From the NCBI RefSeq assembly GCF_000001735.4, contig NC_003076.8, positions 2,666,001 through 2,730,000 on the forward strand: 64,000 nucleotides of DNA, read 5' to 3'. Under the pieces are notes generated by a model. It was given only the letters and a program-made list of their open reading frames with translations, ran no database searches and was not told where the DNA came from. The DNA is from Arabidopsis thaliana (lineage: Eukaryota > Streptophyta > Magnoliopsida > Brassicales > Brassicaceae). Positions 11,153 to 21,175 of the stretch are shown here, one piece after another; positions within the stretch are counted from its first letter, which is position 1, and each line of letters starts with the position of its first letter. A program made the position numbers and the translations under genes.

Positions 11153-12603
11153 ATGGCTTCTCCGACCAATTCACAGAAAACAGGTAAAATAAAACCTTTA
11201 ATACGCTCAAACCCTTTCACTCGCTGGCCGATTCGACTCAATCCCTTTGTTGTTTCGTTCCTTCATCCATGGATTTCTCATAGGTTTCGGTTAATATGAT
11301 CTCTCTTTTGCTTTTTTTGTCATCCATCGTATTGAGACCTTGAGCTATTTAGTATTTAGCTAAGTTTCTGAATCTTTATGGTGTAATTGATGTTGCTATT
11401 CGTAAGCTAATTGATGCCATAGATTGCGAAAAGAGAAGTTGTTTCTTCAGTATTCAAGAGATTTGTGTTCTTGTGTTCAAGTTTAGATTTCAAGTTATTT
11501 TGTAATAATGTGGAATCAGAAGGACAAGTATGTCTATTTTCTGTATATTGATTTGATGAGGCCTAACTTCTTCTTGTCTACTACCTTGTAACAGTTTCGG
11601 ATGACGAGGAAGTTGATTACTCCATCAAACCGGAGTTCTATGATTCAGATATTGATGATAAAGATGAGCTTTGGATGGATAAGAAGAGAGATGGTCGTAC
11701 TTCTGATGCTCTTCTTAGCTGTCCAGCTTGTTTCACCACTGTCTGCTTAGAGTGTCAGAGGTATTTTCCTCTCTCAACATCAGAACTTGGTGTTTTATCT
11801 TCATACGATTGTTATATCCCATCCAGGCTTTGCTTTCTCAATGTTGCTAGGGCTCCATTGTTCAATCCTCACCAATGTGTTTGCTAATATATTGATAGTA
11901 ACTTGCTAGATTCTGGAATGTTGACTTGATTATGAGATTCTTGACAATTGTTACAGGCTCTAGGTTTTTGTTAGGAATGACAATCTTGGTAGAATCCAAA
12001 CCAGTTATATGACTTGATTAACGAGAAAAATTTCTACTCTCAGTCCAATTCCCAATCCCAAAACCCATAGGTAAATCCAGAACTACCTTTTCTAGCTGCT
12101 AGCTCTGTAGCTAACTAACTCAAAGATTGCTGATACAACTACTATCCACTACACACCGCCTAGGCTATTACAACACTCATGCGATAGACTAATATAAGGA
12201 CTTTATCACAATGGATTTCTTTCTTTCCTCTTCAATCCGATGATATTGTTTTGTTTATGACTTGATCCCTTTGCACTTCTTTGAACTTGGTTTTAGTATT
12301 ATAAACTGCGGAACCAAATTAAGACAATCTGAGTAAAACTTTTGCAGGCACGAGCAGTATGTGACACAGTACAGAGCAGTCTTTGTGGTCAATTGCAAAG
12401 TAGGTACAGACACAGTTTTGCAACAGAATACAATGCCCTTAAAGGTTGGTAAAAGAAGGAGAGATTCCGAGATGCAAGAAACTGGTTCTGAAGATAGCGA
12501 AAAAGTTAACCCGGTCTTTTGCTCAGCTTGTTCCACAGAGATCGGAGTAGTTGACAGTGAAGAGATCTACCATTTCTTTAATGTCATTCCAAGCGAGCCT
12601 TAA
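11153..12603 (+). CDS. E2F-associated phosphoprotein (EAPP) homologue, 150 aa
   Basis: Three exons (11153..11183, 11595..11760, 12348..12603) join in phase to 150 aa. The N-terminus is acidic (SDDEEVDYSIKPEFYDSDIDDKDELW). A zinc-ribbon-like pattern follows: CPACFTTVCLECQR, then HEQY, then FCSACSTEIGVVD near the end. This is the layout of the EAPP/C2orf-type family, small conserved nuclear proteins linked to E2F activity in animals. The role in plants is not established. The start is the first ATG after a leader containing site II promoter elements. I recall it as At5g08320. Intron 2 (11761..12347) holds no convincing extra exon. Confidence 0.9.
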
Positions 12604-14688
12604 AACAACCTGGTTTTATGAGTTATTTGTAACGAGTTCTAAACAGGTGATTAGGATTAAAGTTTCGATTGTTTGCGTTAATCTTTACGTTGCATGTATA
12701 TCGTTTGATAAAAATCAAGTCACTAGAGAATTTTGAGTTATACCAAAGTCAGAATCGTTCACAGTTCACATGATTAGTAATTTAGTATCAAACAAATACC
12801 AAATACAACAAACTACAAAGCGAGTTGGTCTCTGAACGTCTTTTAGTCACGCTAGTCAAATAGATGGCAGAAGATAAAGCGATCCTCTCAGTTTAAAAAA
12901 ACGAGATGACGTGGATTATTCTGATTGGTGGAGTAAGCTAAGAAAATCTAGAGAGGCATCGCCAAATGAGAAAACTAGAAAAGAAGATATTTGTATGAAA
13001 CACGAGTTGATTCTCTTTTGACAGAAGTGTCACTTTCTTGTATTTTCGTCCACCAACCCCCATACTAATAATTCTATACAAATTCCCATTAATAAATAAA
13101 GGCAGATGAGAATGGGCTCCAGCTGTTTAACACATTTGACAATTGTCAAATGATTCGTACACATATTACTATTTTAAAATAAAATAAAAAGATTAGAATA
13201 TACTATAAGCATTTTTGGTAAATTGGTGATCATTAAAAATTTCTATGCATTTATCCAGCTAACCCCACAACTAATCATTCAAATCCCAGTTAATCACTCA
13301 ATATAACTTTTAACATGCGCCGGTCATTAATAATTGTCAATTGTATCATACAATTTGTATGTAAGCTTTTGTGGCAACGTTTTCTTTTAAGAACTAGCTA
13401 GTTCAATTGAATCCTAGCAAGTAGCTACGAAATGTGACTAAAATTTCTCTACGAGTCTCTAGTTTGGTGGTTCCTCAGCTGTGCGTCGTAGTTTCAAGTT
13501 TTTACTATCTATCATACTTTAAGCATGCACAAAAATATTCTTTTCATCGCTTTTGATAGCACCTTCACGTATTATATCGACAACTTTAAGAAGTTGGCTT
13601 GGGTATAGTTTTTAAAAAAAGGCATTTAAACATCACTCATGGTTGTATCGTATGGGTACGGCAATCATCATAACAATTATTTCTGTTAAAGGATTTCACA
13701 ATCATATAACAAATATTAAGACGATAATATAGTATAATGTGCATTATATATTCATCATGAAAGAAATTATTGTCGCGAAACAATTTAAAAAATCTCGACG
13801 CAACGACATATCAAAATCGGCATATCTGCCAGGTGGGCACGGCTACTTTTATTATGCCACGCTCCAAATGGAATGATTTGTTTTATTATTGCTTAATGGG
13901 TAATAAGAATTTTGATTATACAAATTGCACACACGAACGCATATCGTGTGGGGGTCACAGTGGTTGGGTTATACTCAGATTAGTAACCTGTGTCATAAAG
14001 CGCGTAATTGTCATTTCTTTTATTTGAGCTATTTATTTATCCTAGAAGTTAAATAAAAAATAAAAAATAAGAGACAATCACAAATTAGTAGATGTGAAAT
14101 TATAAATGACTAAAAATAAATAAATTAAAATCGTACAAAATAGAATCGTAATCAGTGTAGGTGTAAAGTATACTCACCAATCAATTACCACCATTGATTG
14201 TCTCTTATTCCTCATCTTTTCAACTATTGTGGAAACTGGAAACAGCTTTTGTCTTAATTGCAATCTAATTTCCCTACATCCTATAAAATGCATTAAACTC
14301 ATGAGGTAAACGTGTATGATTACTGTGGTTACAAAGCATAAAACATATACTACTTCATTCTAAAACAAATTTTATCGATAAGAAATAAAGGTAAAAATCA
14401 GCATTGTTGTGGTTACATGTCACAGAAGTAATAAGAATTAGTAAAAACCAAAATCGAATTCATATTATTCTTGTAACGCTACTTATTTTCTACGAATCCT
14501 AATTACTCGTAAATTAGCTAATGTAATTCAAGCAACCATATAAATGGGGACCCCAACTAACTCCTAAACCTAAAAACTTAAATTCTCCTGCCCGACCGTG
14601 GTCCAACGCTATAGTCAACACCGGAGTCAAGCGCGTGAGCTTCAACCGCGTCCGGACAAATTAAAAAAACCTAGCAGAAGTGAGCTGT

Positions 14689-14700
14689 GTGGGACCCCAC
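14689..14700. promoter_or_regulatory. Class I TCP-binding site 5' of TCP21/CHE
   Basis: The sequence GTGGGACCCCAC contains GTGGGACC, which reads GGTCCCAC on the other strand. By established work, CHE binds GGTCCCAC (a TCP-binding site, consensus GTGGGNCC) in the CCA1 promoter. Here the same 8-mer sits about 130 bp before the CHE start codon, in the proximal promoter or 5' UTR. Self-regulation is an inference. Confidence 0.7.
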
Positions 14701-14758
14701 CAGCCATGTGCTCTCCTTCCTGTCTCCACCAGCCTAGCTTCCTCTCAAATCATTACCT

Positions 14759-14787
14759 CCTTCTTCTTCTTCTTCTTCTTCTTCTCC
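14759..14787 (+). repeat. CTT microsatellite in TCP21 5' leader
   Basis: About nine CTT units lie 40-70 nt before the TCP21 ATG. On the plus strand this is a pyrimidine-rich leader tract, common in plant 5' UTRs. No coding function. Confidence 0.9.
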
Positions 14788-14827
14788 TCGAGAGAGAGTT
14801 AGATAGTGATAACGAAATCCTAATTCC

Positions 14828-15547
14828 ATGGCCGACAACGACGGAGCAGTGAGTAACGGCATCATAGTCGAGCAGACGTCAAACAAAGGACCTCTTAACG
14901 CCGTTAAGAAACCACCGTCTAAAGATCGACACAGCAAAGTTGACGGAAGAGGAAGAAGGATTCGTATGCCAATCATTTGCGCAGCTCGAGTTTTTCAATT
15001 GACCAGAGAGTTAGGTCACAAGTCCGATGGTCAAACCATAGAGTGGCTTCTCCGTCAAGCTGAGCCTTCTATCATAGCCGCCACTGGAACTGGCACTACT
15101 CCGGCGAGTTTCTCCACTGCTTCTCTCTCCACTTCTTCTCCGTTTACTCTCGGGAAACGTGTCGTCAGAGCGGAGGAAGGAGAATCCGGCGGCGGAGGAG
15201 GAGGAGGGTTAACAGTGGGACACACAATGGGGACTTCGTTAATGGGTGGTGGTGGTTCTGGTGGGTTTTGGGCTGTTCCGGCGAGGCCGGATTTCGGACA
15301 AGTCTGGAGCTTTGCAACCGGAGCTCCACCGGAAATGGTTTTTGCGCAGCAGCAGCAACCAGCTACACTCTTCGTCCGCCACCAGCAGCAACAGCAAGCT
15401 TCCGCCGCCGCAGCAGCTGCAATGGGTGAGGCTTCAGCAGCTAGAGTTGGGAATTATCTTCCGGGTCATCATCTCAATTTGCTTGCTTCTTTGTCTGGTG
15501 GAGCTAACGGGTCGGGTCGGAGGGAAGACGACCACGAACCACGTTGA
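14828..15547 (+). CDS. TCP21: TCP21 / CHE, class I TCP transcription factor
   Basis: Intronless frame of 239 aa. The TCP DNA-binding domain spans about residues 32-90: a basic part ([18 protein letters not shown]) is followed by a helix-loop-helix containing [17 protein letters not shown] and [13 protein letters not shown]. The class I form has the four-residue gap relative to class II. The C-terminal half is Gly-, Gln- and Ala-rich, as in many transcription regulators. By established work TCP21 is CHE (CCA1 HIKING EXPEDITION), a nuclear repressor that binds the CCA1 promoter and partners TOC1; it has also been linked to salicylic-acid control. I recall it as At5g08330. The start is the first ATG after the CTT leader. 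Confidence 0.96.
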   Translation: MADNDGAVSNGIIVEQTSNKGPLNAVKKPPSKDRHSKVDGRGRRIRMPIICAARVFQLTRELGHKSDGQTIEWLLRQAEPSIIAATGTGTTPASFSTASLSTSSPFTLGKRVVRAEEGESGGGGGGGLTVGHTMGTSLMGGGGSGGFWAVPARPDFGQVWSFATGAPPEMVFAQQQQPATLFVRHQQQQQASAAAAAAMGEASAARVGNYLPGHHLNLLASLSGGANGSGRREDDHEPR

Positions 15548-17011
15548 GAAATGGTATTGTCTTTTTGGTAATGTATAGAAAAATTCCTATGTTTTATGTC
15601 ATCGAAAGTGTTTAGAAAGTACCTCTAATTTGCGGTTTCTTTTGCTCCTTTTTTACTTAATTTAAGCTTATTGCTTGTTTGATTAGGGTTTTAGGGTTTA
15701 AGAATATTTGGTCTCGTTAATTTGTTTCGGAGAGTGATAGAAAGAGAGAGAGATTGATTGATTGTTGTACCTAAAACGCTATAAAAGCTCTGTTTTTACT
15801 AGCGAAACAGAGAAGTCGTTTAACTAGTGATCATTGCCATTCAATCAAGTCTCTTTAGAAAACTAAAGAAACAGCAAAAGAAACAAATTTGAAGTTGTCC
15901 CGTTAGTTTTAAGCATGAATTCTATTATGGTTCGTTCGTTAATGAAGTTGTCCCACTATTTACTCTTTCGTAGTAAAGGAAACAAATTTGAACTCGGGTT
16001 AACGGAGCCGGTCCGGATGATAATTCAGGTTCCACCAAAAACTTTTAAAACTAATAACAAGCCCATCCACTATCCAGAGCAGTATAATCGTAAGCTTCAA
16101 ACACAAAAGAAATACTTCAATTTAACTCATCGTTATCAGTTATAACCGGAACAAACCGATAGGGGACCATTGGATCAAACCGTCTCGAACCGGTAACCCT
16201 AAAATAGTCTGGTTCTTGAAATTTCGGTGATCCTGCAACGTTTCTTCTCATCGATTTTGACCGGAAGCTCCTTGATTCAAACAAGACTTTTCTTATCGGG
16301 GAAGATCAGACGGAACAGAAGAGATCTCTGTGTTTACAAAAGTAATTCCTTGATTATAGCAAGCAAAGAATAAAGGGTAAAGGTGTAGACTTTGCTTCTC
16401 TCCTTCAAAGTCCACGCGATTCTCACTGTCAGCCTCTGCGAAATTTCCAGTCTTTCTCGCATTTTCCCTCGTAGCAGCCGTCAATTTCAACTGGGTATGT
16501 CTTAGATCTTCGTAGCGTTTACGGTTCCTGCTCAATTCTTCGTTTCTCGTGGTTTGACAGTTGAGTTACAGAAAACGAGGACGAAAAGCCTAATTGAAGA
16601 AATTAGTGATTAGAATTTTGTGATTCCGTGAAATTTTAGTATTAGTAAGTATAGACAGAATAGAAAAAAATCCCGTACTATTCATCAGCTATACATATCT
16701 GTTTGTAATTCTTTGAGTAAGATCTTCAATTCTCATGTGAAAACTGTGTTTTGAATGCTTGTCATAGATCAATTGTTGGATTAAGAAACATTGTAGTTTA
16801 GTGTTAGAAGAACATTAATGTGAGATTTGTTACATTGATTGACATTAGTGTTCCTGTGATTTGGTTTTAAAAAATCTTTGGTGAAGTGAGTTGGATTGGA
16901 TTTTACTTGAATGCTTGTTGTTTCCCATCTTTTGGCTAATGATGTTCTTTGACCTTCTCGGGTCTGTTACTCGCATGTTTTTTCAGGTCTAAGTAATCTT
17001 GTGAAGACTCA
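15548..17011. other. Intergenic and ICMTB 5' leader with probable intron
   Basis: The first part is the TCP21 3' UTR. A probable 5' UTR intron of the next gene runs from 16495 (CTGG|GTATGT) to 16986 (TTTTTCAG|GTC), placing an untranslated exon upstream of about 16494. No translated gene is supported between. GAAGTTGTCCC occurs twice (near 15890 and 15944) in a weak local duplication. Confidence 0.6.
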
Positions 17012-17605
17012 ATGACAGAGATATTTAGTGACACCGGGTTCAGACAGTTAACTCAAATGTTCCTGGCGATAATCTTCTTCCACACATCGGAGTACATTCT
17101 CGCCATAGCCATTCACGGAGCATCGAAAGTAACTTTAAGCTCACTCTTAATCAGCAAACACTATGCTTTAGCAATGCTAATATCAGTCCTCGAGTACATA
17201 GCCGAGATTGTTTTCTTCCCGGGGCTGAAACAACACTGGTGGATCAGCAATTTCGGTCTTACAATGATCATACTTGGAGAAATCCTTCGCAAAACCGCGA
17301 TAATCACAGCAGGTAGATCGTTCACACACCTTATAAAAATTCGCCGGGAGGAGCATCATAAGCTTGTGACAGAAGGAGTGTATCAAATCATGAGGCATCC
17401 GAGTTACTCCGGGTTTCTCATTTGGTCTGTGGGAACGCAAGTAATGCTCTGTAATCCAATTTCAGCGATTGCGTTTGCGGTTGTGGTGTGGCGGTTCTTT
17501 GCAGAGAGAATACCTTATGAGGAGCATTACTTGAAGCAATTTTTTGGGAGACAGTATGTGGAGTATGCGCAGAGAGTTCCTTCTGGTGTTCCTTTTGTAA
17601 ACTGA
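17012..17605 (+). CDS. ICMTB: Protein-S-isoprenylcysteine O-methyltransferase B
   Basis: Single coding exon of 197 aa. It methylates the C-terminal isoprenylcysteine of CaaX proteins after proteolysis, using S-adenosylmethionine, in the ER membrane; in plants this tunes prenylated signalling proteins, including ABA responses. Several hydrophobic segments span roughly residues 10-30, 45-70 and 75-95, with another near 135-160. The ICMT/STE14 signature is clear in the C-terminal half: GVYQIMRHPSYSGFLIW, then ERIPYEEHYLKQFFGRQY, YAQRVPSGVPFV. The length matches the plant enzymes. I recall it as At5g08335 (STE14B), with paralogue STE14A at At5g23320. Confidence 0.95.
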   Translation: MTEIFSDTGFRQLTQMFLAIIFFHTSEYILAIAIHGASKVTLSSLLISKHYALAMLISVLEYIAEIVFFPGLKQHWWISNFGLTMIILGEILRKTAIITAGRSFTHLIKIRREEHHKLVTEGVYQIMRHPSYSGFLIWSVGTQVMLCNPISAIAFAVVVWRFFAERIPYEEHYLKQFFGRQYVEYAQRVPSGVPFVN

Positions 17606-17900
17606 TCCTTAGATCAATTGTGAACATATACGAGCATTGTTTGATTACCTTTTACATAGAAAATTATGAAAGAGATGTTGTTACTCATGTTTTCAGTTAA
17701 TGTTCTCTTGTCAATGTCTTTGTGTTTCTTTTTTTTTATTGCTAAATAATTTGGATATTATTCCAAAGACTCTGCCTGAGCCAGAGGTTTATGCTTATGA
17801 ACATAAAATTTGACCACTGGGTTTTAAAAGTGATTTAGCTCCGGCGAAGAGTCTCTCCGTGAGAGCGAGCTTGTCCGATTTGTAAGCACGAGACGGAACC

Positions 17901-19604
17901 ATGTTGTGCGGAGGCTCACGTGTCTTGCAGCATTTGTCCGACCACAATCATCATAATTCGATTGGTTTAGGATTAGGGTTTTGTGGTGCTAAGATTGTGC
18001 AGCTCTCTTCATTCTTTCTCAGGCCTTCTCAGGCTATGGCGAAGAGTCATCATTTCAGCCGTAAATTGCGTCAGCGGATGATTTCTTCATTTGGGTCTCA
18101 TTGCAGAACATCCGGAGAAGTCCCAATTCTTCACAATTGTTTCAGGTTTTGTTTCTCTCCTTGATTTGGTATATCTGATTCTTAAGTGTCATTGTCGAGA
18201 TTTATGTTTCTGGACTCGAAAGAGAGATCTTTAATTAATTCATCTGACTGATGTTAAATTCGGGGTCTTTTGCTTTCTTCTACTGAAGCCAACGAGAAGA
18301 TGATCCTGAGCTTCCAGTTGAAGGGTTATCTCCAGTGTCAGGTATCTATCTAGCTTGCTTGTTTCTTGCATCTTCATTCAATTTCCTAAGAAAAGTCACA
18401 CCTTTCTACTCTTTGATGGGGATTTTGTGGTTACTGTGCGGTTCCTTTCCTTTTGGAAAGAGCTTTAGTATACATTTGGTAGAAGAATAGATGTTAGCTC
18501 ATGATCATCTGATGCATAATATGTTGCAGGAGGCATTGTTGCTCTAGGGAAGTTTGATGCCTTACATATCGGCCATCGAGAGCTTACAATTCAAGCTTCA
18601 AGAATTGGAGCTCCATATCTATTATCTTTTGTTGGAATGGCCGAGGTACTTGGTTGGGAGCCCAGGTAATGTCCCCACCTGTAGTATTCATGTCTTCCCT
18701 TTCTCTTTTCCAACCTAAGATTCTTGTTCGTTTGAGATGGTTAAACATTATATATGATCCTGCTGATGAAGTTCGTTTTTTTTAATCAATATGTGCTCTC
18801 TTCCATTGTGACTACTGACAATCTAAATCTGTACAAACAGGGCACCTATAGTGGCCAAATGTGATCGACAAAGGGTGCTTACCTCTTGGGCCTCATATTG
18901 TGGAGACAGAGCGCCTGAAGAGTATGAGATAGAATTTGCCAGCGTGCGACATCTTACCCCACGACAGTTTGTGGAGAAGCTGTCAAAGGAGCTCAGAGTC
19001 TGCGGAGTTGTGGCAGGTGAACTTTAAAAAGATCTCAACCCACTCCTTTCTGTACCATTTCATGTTGAAAACACACAAAATAAATTGTTTGCAAAAACCT
19101 TTATCCATAGGTGAAAATTACAGATTTGGATATAAAGCGTCTGGTGATGCCTCTGAGCTAGTGAGACTGTGCGAGGAATGTGGTATCACTGCTTGCATCA
19201 TAAACTCTGTGATGGACATGAAGCAAGGCTCAGCAAAGAGAGACTCAGGGGACTCAAAAGATAGAGGGCAAGTCTCTTCTACACGTGTACGCCAAGCTCT
19301 TGCGGCGGGAGATATGAGGTACGTATCAGAGCTCCTTGGCAGGGCACATCGTCTTATCTTGAGAGTCAGAACCCAAGATATGCCAAGTGAAAGGATGATC
19401 TCAGTCCCGAGATCATCAATACTTAATTTGCCACCAGGGATCGGAATTTATAAGGCATGTTTGCTTCTAGTTGGTGATGAGTCTTCAGTTCCGTGTACCG
19501 TAGTTGTTGATACATCAAATATCCATGTAGAAACAGAGGAGGTACGACTCTGTAATTTAGATTGGTCTCAAGAATTTCGACTCGTGAGTGTTGAGTTCGG
19601 TTGA
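17901..19604 (+). CDS. RIBF2: RIBF2, plastid FAD synthetase (FMN adenylyltransferase)
   Basis: Five exons (17901..18145, 18289..18341, 18530..18665, 18841..19016, 19111..19604) join to 367 aa. It transfers AMP from ATP to FMN to make FAD in plastids. The first ~60 residues are Ser/His/Arg-rich, as in a transit peptide. The nucleotidyltransferase domain shows [13 protein letters not shown] with the HIGH motif at residues 112-115, then [13 protein letters not shown] and [14 protein letters not shown]. Unlike bacterial RibF it has no riboflavin kinase domain; the C-terminus is a short beta-rich extension. I recall it as At5g08340, with paralogue RIBF1 at At5g23330. The first ATG gives the only frame with a transit peptide. 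Confidence 0.95.
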
Positions 19605-19661
19605 GTCAATCTTAGTTCGTATAAATTCATATTTCTAAGTGTTTGTGTCTCAACTGAAATT

Positions 19662-19735
19662 CCTTAGAGAAGCCAAGAGTGATCTGTTCGCTCCATCGCC
19701 TTAGAGAAGCCAAGAGTGATCTGTTCGCTCCATCG
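19662..19735. repeat. Perfect 37-bp tandem duplication
   Basis: Two identical 37-bp units, 19662..19698 and 19699..19735, abut head to tail about 60 bp after the RIBF2 stop codon. Each begins CCTTAGAGAAGCC and ends GCTCCATCG. They probably lie in the RIBF2 3' UTR. Perfect identity suggests a recent event. Confidence 0.95.
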
Positions 19736-20416
19736 TTCACTTTTGTCTTTAAGCGTATGTTGCTAGACCAGACATAACAGCATGGGGACACTTCCAAACC
19801 ACAAATTATGGATATTTAGGCCAACCATGGCATCCGTTTCAATTAAGGAAACATTAGGAGGCAACAGCAAGCTGACATGGGTGATTTCGTGGCTGGACAG
19901 CGGCAATGACAATTGACAAAGACATGTCTCAGTAGATACTGAACCAATCTGTTGTATGATGAAACAGGCTGGTGAGTGAAACTCTTTGATTCTTCTTCGG
20001 CTATGAATATAACTCAAGACTGCTCACTTTTCTTCTTATTTACTTAGGGAAAGATTGAGCTTAAGAATCTTAGAGTCTTATAAAGACTTTTGAATAGACT
20101 CAATTAGCCTTAAGTAAGCAATGGTCTTGTGTACTCTGTTTTCATTGGAGGTGTCGGGGCACATTACTCTGTGTATTTCAAGCACAAGGAAATGGTTTCT
20201 TGTGCAGACCCCTCTAGAGTTTCCATTTGTGTTCATTGAGATTTGTAAAGAAATGAATTAATATAATCCGATATTGTCTACAATGGAAAAGAAAAAAGAA
20301 ATAGAGTTTGTACAGTAAAGAAATAGAGTGTTTCTAGGACTATTTTCTGATCAATCAAGGAAAGAAGAAATGAAATATTTCTTGTTAAACTCCATAGTTC
20401 CACAGAAATCGCGGCT
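19736..20416. other. Tail-to-tail intergenic region, RIBF2 and GEM-like gene
   Basis: Holds the 3' sequences of RIBF2 (+) and the GRAM-domain gene (-). No supported coding frame; an 84-codon minus-strand frame at 19763..20017 has no family signature. Confidence 0.6.
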
Positions 20417-21175
20417 TTATTGCTCTTTGTTATCTTCAAAGCTCAGTGAAAGAGCCTTCTCAAGGCAATTGAAAGCTTTCTGGTAGCTCAAGAACCCCAT
20501 GAACCAGAAGTCAAAACCATCGACCGTGACTACTTCTAGGTACTTCTGTGATGGTTTCTTTGTGTTCTGACTCTGGTTCACTCTGTCGATCTTGCACAAG
20601 GGGATTGATACTTTGTAGTGAACCCGGATTATGTCTCCTTGAGGGGAATCCACCTTTATTGATCTCTCGCTGCAGAACGCCATTTTCTTGGAAGAGATGA
20701 AGAGAAGGCCGGCTATGGGACCCGCGGTTGTCGACAAGTAACACTGGTACATTTTGAACAGTTTCTCACCTTCACTAACTCTAAAGAGCCGCTTGAAGAT
20801 CTTCTCTAAACCTCCAACCTGAAGAATCCTAGCGCCCAAAGATAGCTTTCTCTTCACAGTTTCGGTTAGCTTTGGTCTTATCTTGCTCTGGTCTCTAACT
20901 CCGTTGGTGAACCCATCAGTTTTCTTCCTTTTAAGAATCGATTTTACGTTGCCTGTCAAAAAAAAAAAATCAATCCTGTTAGCTTTCAAGTTTTCCAGGG
21001 ACAAAACAATATGAATTAGAGGGTAACTAAATAGGTACTAACTTTGTTCAGATTTCTTGGAAGAAGCCGGAACTCGGAACTTGTTAAATGAAGCCGGATC
21101 AGGTAAGTAACCCACGGGAGTAGCCTTTGCGGCCGGATATCTAATGACTTGTTGTTCAACTCTGCTCATGTTCAT
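20417..21175 (-). CDS. GRAM-domain protein, GEM-like protein 4
   Basis: Two exons on the minus strand (21043..21175 and 20417..20952) join to 222 aa. The donor is CAAA|GTTAGT; the acceptor follows a pure T tract (TGACAG|GC). The GRAM domain covers about residues 95-215. It contains EKIFKRLFRVSEGEKLFKMY, GPIAGLLFISSKKMAFCSER and the C-terminal YLEVVTVDGFDFWFMGFLSY. GRAM domains bind membrane lipids; GEM itself links division and epidermal fate, and GEM-like members respond to ABA and stress. Two in-frame ATGs exist; the first (21175, MNMSR) follows a TATA-like motif near 21271-21282. I recall it as At5g08350, with several tandem paralogues near At5g23350. Confidence 0.92.

Larger units (their letters stand above)
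12604..14827. promoter_or_regulatory. Long intergenic region, promoter of TCP21/CHE
   Basis: About 2.2 kb of AT-rich DNA with no supported gene; open frames at 13770..14027 and 14598..14852 lack family signatures. Notable items are a perfect 20-bp palindrome at 13133..13152 (CATTTGACAATTGTCAAATG) that holds two TGAC cores on opposite strands, an inverted GGGG-a-CCCC at 14546..14554, a TCP-binding site at 14689..14700, and a CTT tract at about 14759..14787 just before the TCP21 ATG. Confidence 0.7.

Noticed and set aside
14598-14852. Frame overlapping the TCP21 start
   Set aside because: Starts at GTG, runs through the CTT tract as poly-Leu and overlaps the real gene out of frame.
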